From Poseidonocella sp. HB161398 (GTDB taxonomy: Bacteria > Pseudomonadota > Alphaproteobacteria > Rhodobacterales > Rhodobacteraceae), in contig NZ_VATA01000005.1 in NCBI RefSeq assembly GCF_005870025.1, positions 62,001 to 126,000 of the forward strand: 64,000 nucleotides of DNA, read 5' to 3'. Below, piece after piece: positions 62,995 to 64,000 of the stretch. How positions within the stretch are numbered: position 1 is the first letter of the stretch; each line of letters opens with the position of its first letter. The notes beneath the pieces were generated by a model. It was not told the DNA's origin and ran no database searches. It saw only the letters and a list, made by a program, of their open reading frames with translations. Both the position numbers and the translations under genes were made by a program.

Positions 62995-64000
62995 ATGACT
63001 GCCATGGAACGGACGTCCGGAGCCCTGCGCGGTCTCCGGACATGGTCTCTCGCATTCGCGGCAGCCTGCGCTGCGGTGGCGCTGCTCGACCTGGCAGCCG
63101 GCTGGGGGTTGGGCGTCGATTTCTTCGTGCGGCTGCGGCCGGGCTATCCGGCGATGGTGCCCGGCACGGCGTTCTGCCTGCTCATGGGAAGTGCCGGAAC
63201 CGCGGCCACGGCGCTCGGGCGGCCGGGCTGGCTGCGGACTGCCTGCGGGGCGGCGATCCCCGCCGTGGTGCTCGCGACCTATGTGGTGCCGGCCTTCGAT
63301 CTCGGCCCGGACGCGATGTCGATCGGCACGGCGATCGCCTGCCTGTCGGTGGCGGCCTGCCTGCTCTCGGGGCTGCTGCCGCGCCGGGGCGACCGGGTGC
63401 TGCTCGCGGCCGGAACCTTCGGGCTGAGCATCGCCGCGATCCCGCTGCTGGGCTACGTCTTCAATGCCGAGGCGCTGTTCTCGAACCCGGTCTATACCGA
63501 GATGGCGCTGCATACGGCGGCCGGTTTCACGTTGCTCCTGCTGGCGCTGCTGCTCTTGGTGCCGGAGACCGGCTGGATGCGCGTCGCCACCGCGCCGGAG
63601 CGGGGCAGCCAGATGTTCCGCCGCCTGCTGCCCGTGGTGATCTTCGGCCCGGTCGTGCTCACCGCGCTGACCCTGGCGGCCTCGCGGCGGGATCTGCTGT
63701 CGCCCGATCTGCGGGCCGCGGTGCTGACCTATGCGATGATCGCGGTCACCGGCAGCGCGGCGATGTACTTCGCCCATCTGGCAAATCTTTCCGAGCGGCG
63801 GGCGGCGGAGGCCGAGCGCCAGCGGCTGGAGAGCGAGCGGACCCGGCAGGCGGTGGAGCTGGCGATGGAGCGCGGCCAGCGGGTGGAATCGCTGGGCCGC
63901 CTGGTCGGCGGGGTCGCGCATGACTTCAACAACACGCTGGCGGTCATCGTCGGCAATCTCGAGCTGCTGCAGAACGACCGGACCGCCGGCGCCCGCGACG
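62995..64000 (+). CDS. Multi-pass histidine kinase, paralogue of the one at 56.5 kb (cut by window end)
   Basis: 335 codons are inside the window. About 15-275 are several membrane helices laid out like the sensor of the 56.5-kb kinase (FxRLRPGYPAMVPGTAFCLLM against FEGFPAMVPETAASLLF). The box LVGGVAHDFNNTLAVIVG has the phosphorylated His309. The ATPase and any receiver domain lie outside. GGGGGGACG precedes the ATG. Confidence 0.85.
   Translation, partial: MTAMERTSGALRGLRTWSLAFAAACAAVALLDLAAGWGLGVDFFVRLRPGYPAMVPGTAFCLLMGSAGTAATALGRPGWLRTACGAAIPAVVLATYVVPAFDLGPDAMSIGTAIACLSVAACLLSGLLPRRGDRVLLAAGTFGLSIAAIPLLGYVFNAEALFSNPVYTEMALHTAAGFTLLLLALLLLVPETGWMRVATAPERGSQMFRRLLPVVIFGPVVLTALTLAASRRDLLSPDLRAAVLTYAMIAVTGSAAMYFAHLANLSERRAAEAERQRLESERTRQAVELAMERGQRVESLGRLVGGVAHDFNNTLAVIVGNLELLQNDRTAGARD

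Overview
The window comes from a very high-G+C alphaproteobacterium. The gene content points to the Rhodobacterales/Rhodobacteraceae (Paracoccaceae): an exosortase E/VPEID-CTERM cassette, a fused MaoC-type hydratase/phosphate acetyltransferase next to ackA and a DUF3141 gene, a Hint-domain protein of the type common in that order, and a plausible FnrL-type site. I do not assign a genus. The sequence holds no rRNA, tRNA or CRISPR array that I can see. Roughly 50 genes are supported. Because of the high G+C, most long open frames antisense to real genes are shadows.

Layout. 1-2.8 kb: start of an exported protein, a secreted alkaline phosphatase and a CorA-type metal channel, all on the minus strand. 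3.6-8.6 kb: a surface-protein cassette made of a 1014-residue multidomain protein (carbohydrate-binding-like, two SdrD-B-like and one Ig/cadherin-like domain, and a C-terminal domain that looks like a thioester domain), a 54-residue VPEID-CTERM protein, and the fused exosortase E/CPBP protease expected to process it. 8.8-17.3 kb: acetoacetate CoA-transferase (atoDA), a translationally coupled (p)ppGpp-hydrolase-like HD protein, fabI, a PhaC-like DUF3141 protein, a hydratase/phosphotransacetylase fusion, acetate kinase, and a phasin-like gene behind a textbook-spaced FNR-type promoter. Together they suggest acyl-CoA/polyhydroxyalkanoate turnover with ATP made from acetyl-phosphate when oxygen is low. 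17.4-20.7 kb: a GntR regulator beside a wrecked uxuA (mannonate dehydratase) carrying an ISAs1-type insertion sequence that is itself inactivated by an amber codon. 20.8-25.3 kb: an EF-hand/ECF-sigma/anti-sigma/metal-sensor-like operon, a TetR-MFS efflux pair and a small lipoprotein. 25.7-33.5 kb: a GntR-controlled sugar ABC importer with an esterase, a TIM-barrel epimerase and a Gfo/Idh/MocA dehydrogenase.

33.5-40.7 kb is gene-poor and decayed: an AT-rich stretch in front of a Hint-domain protein, a monooxygenase-like gene, a multiply frameshifted AraC gene, a cysteine-cluster protein, a 192-bp tandem repeat, and one copy of a ~160-bp MITE-like element. Two more copies of this element lie near 53.4 and 59.7 kb. 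40.7-53.1 kb carries two complete FecBCDE-type iron-chelate importers; the first comes with a TonB-dependent receptor and an AraC regulator, and a broken FAD-oxidoreductase gene lies between the two. 53.9-64 kb holds an AraC/EamA exporter pair and two paralogous multi-pass histidine kinases (the second is cut by the window end) that flank a secreted alpha/beta-hydrolase, separated by long stretches without genes.

The best candidates for something not fully described are the thioester-like surface protein next to the exosortase E cassette, the acyl-phosphate/PHA module with its HD-domain partner, the ~160-bp MITE family, and the uncharacterised sugar-ester catabolic operon.
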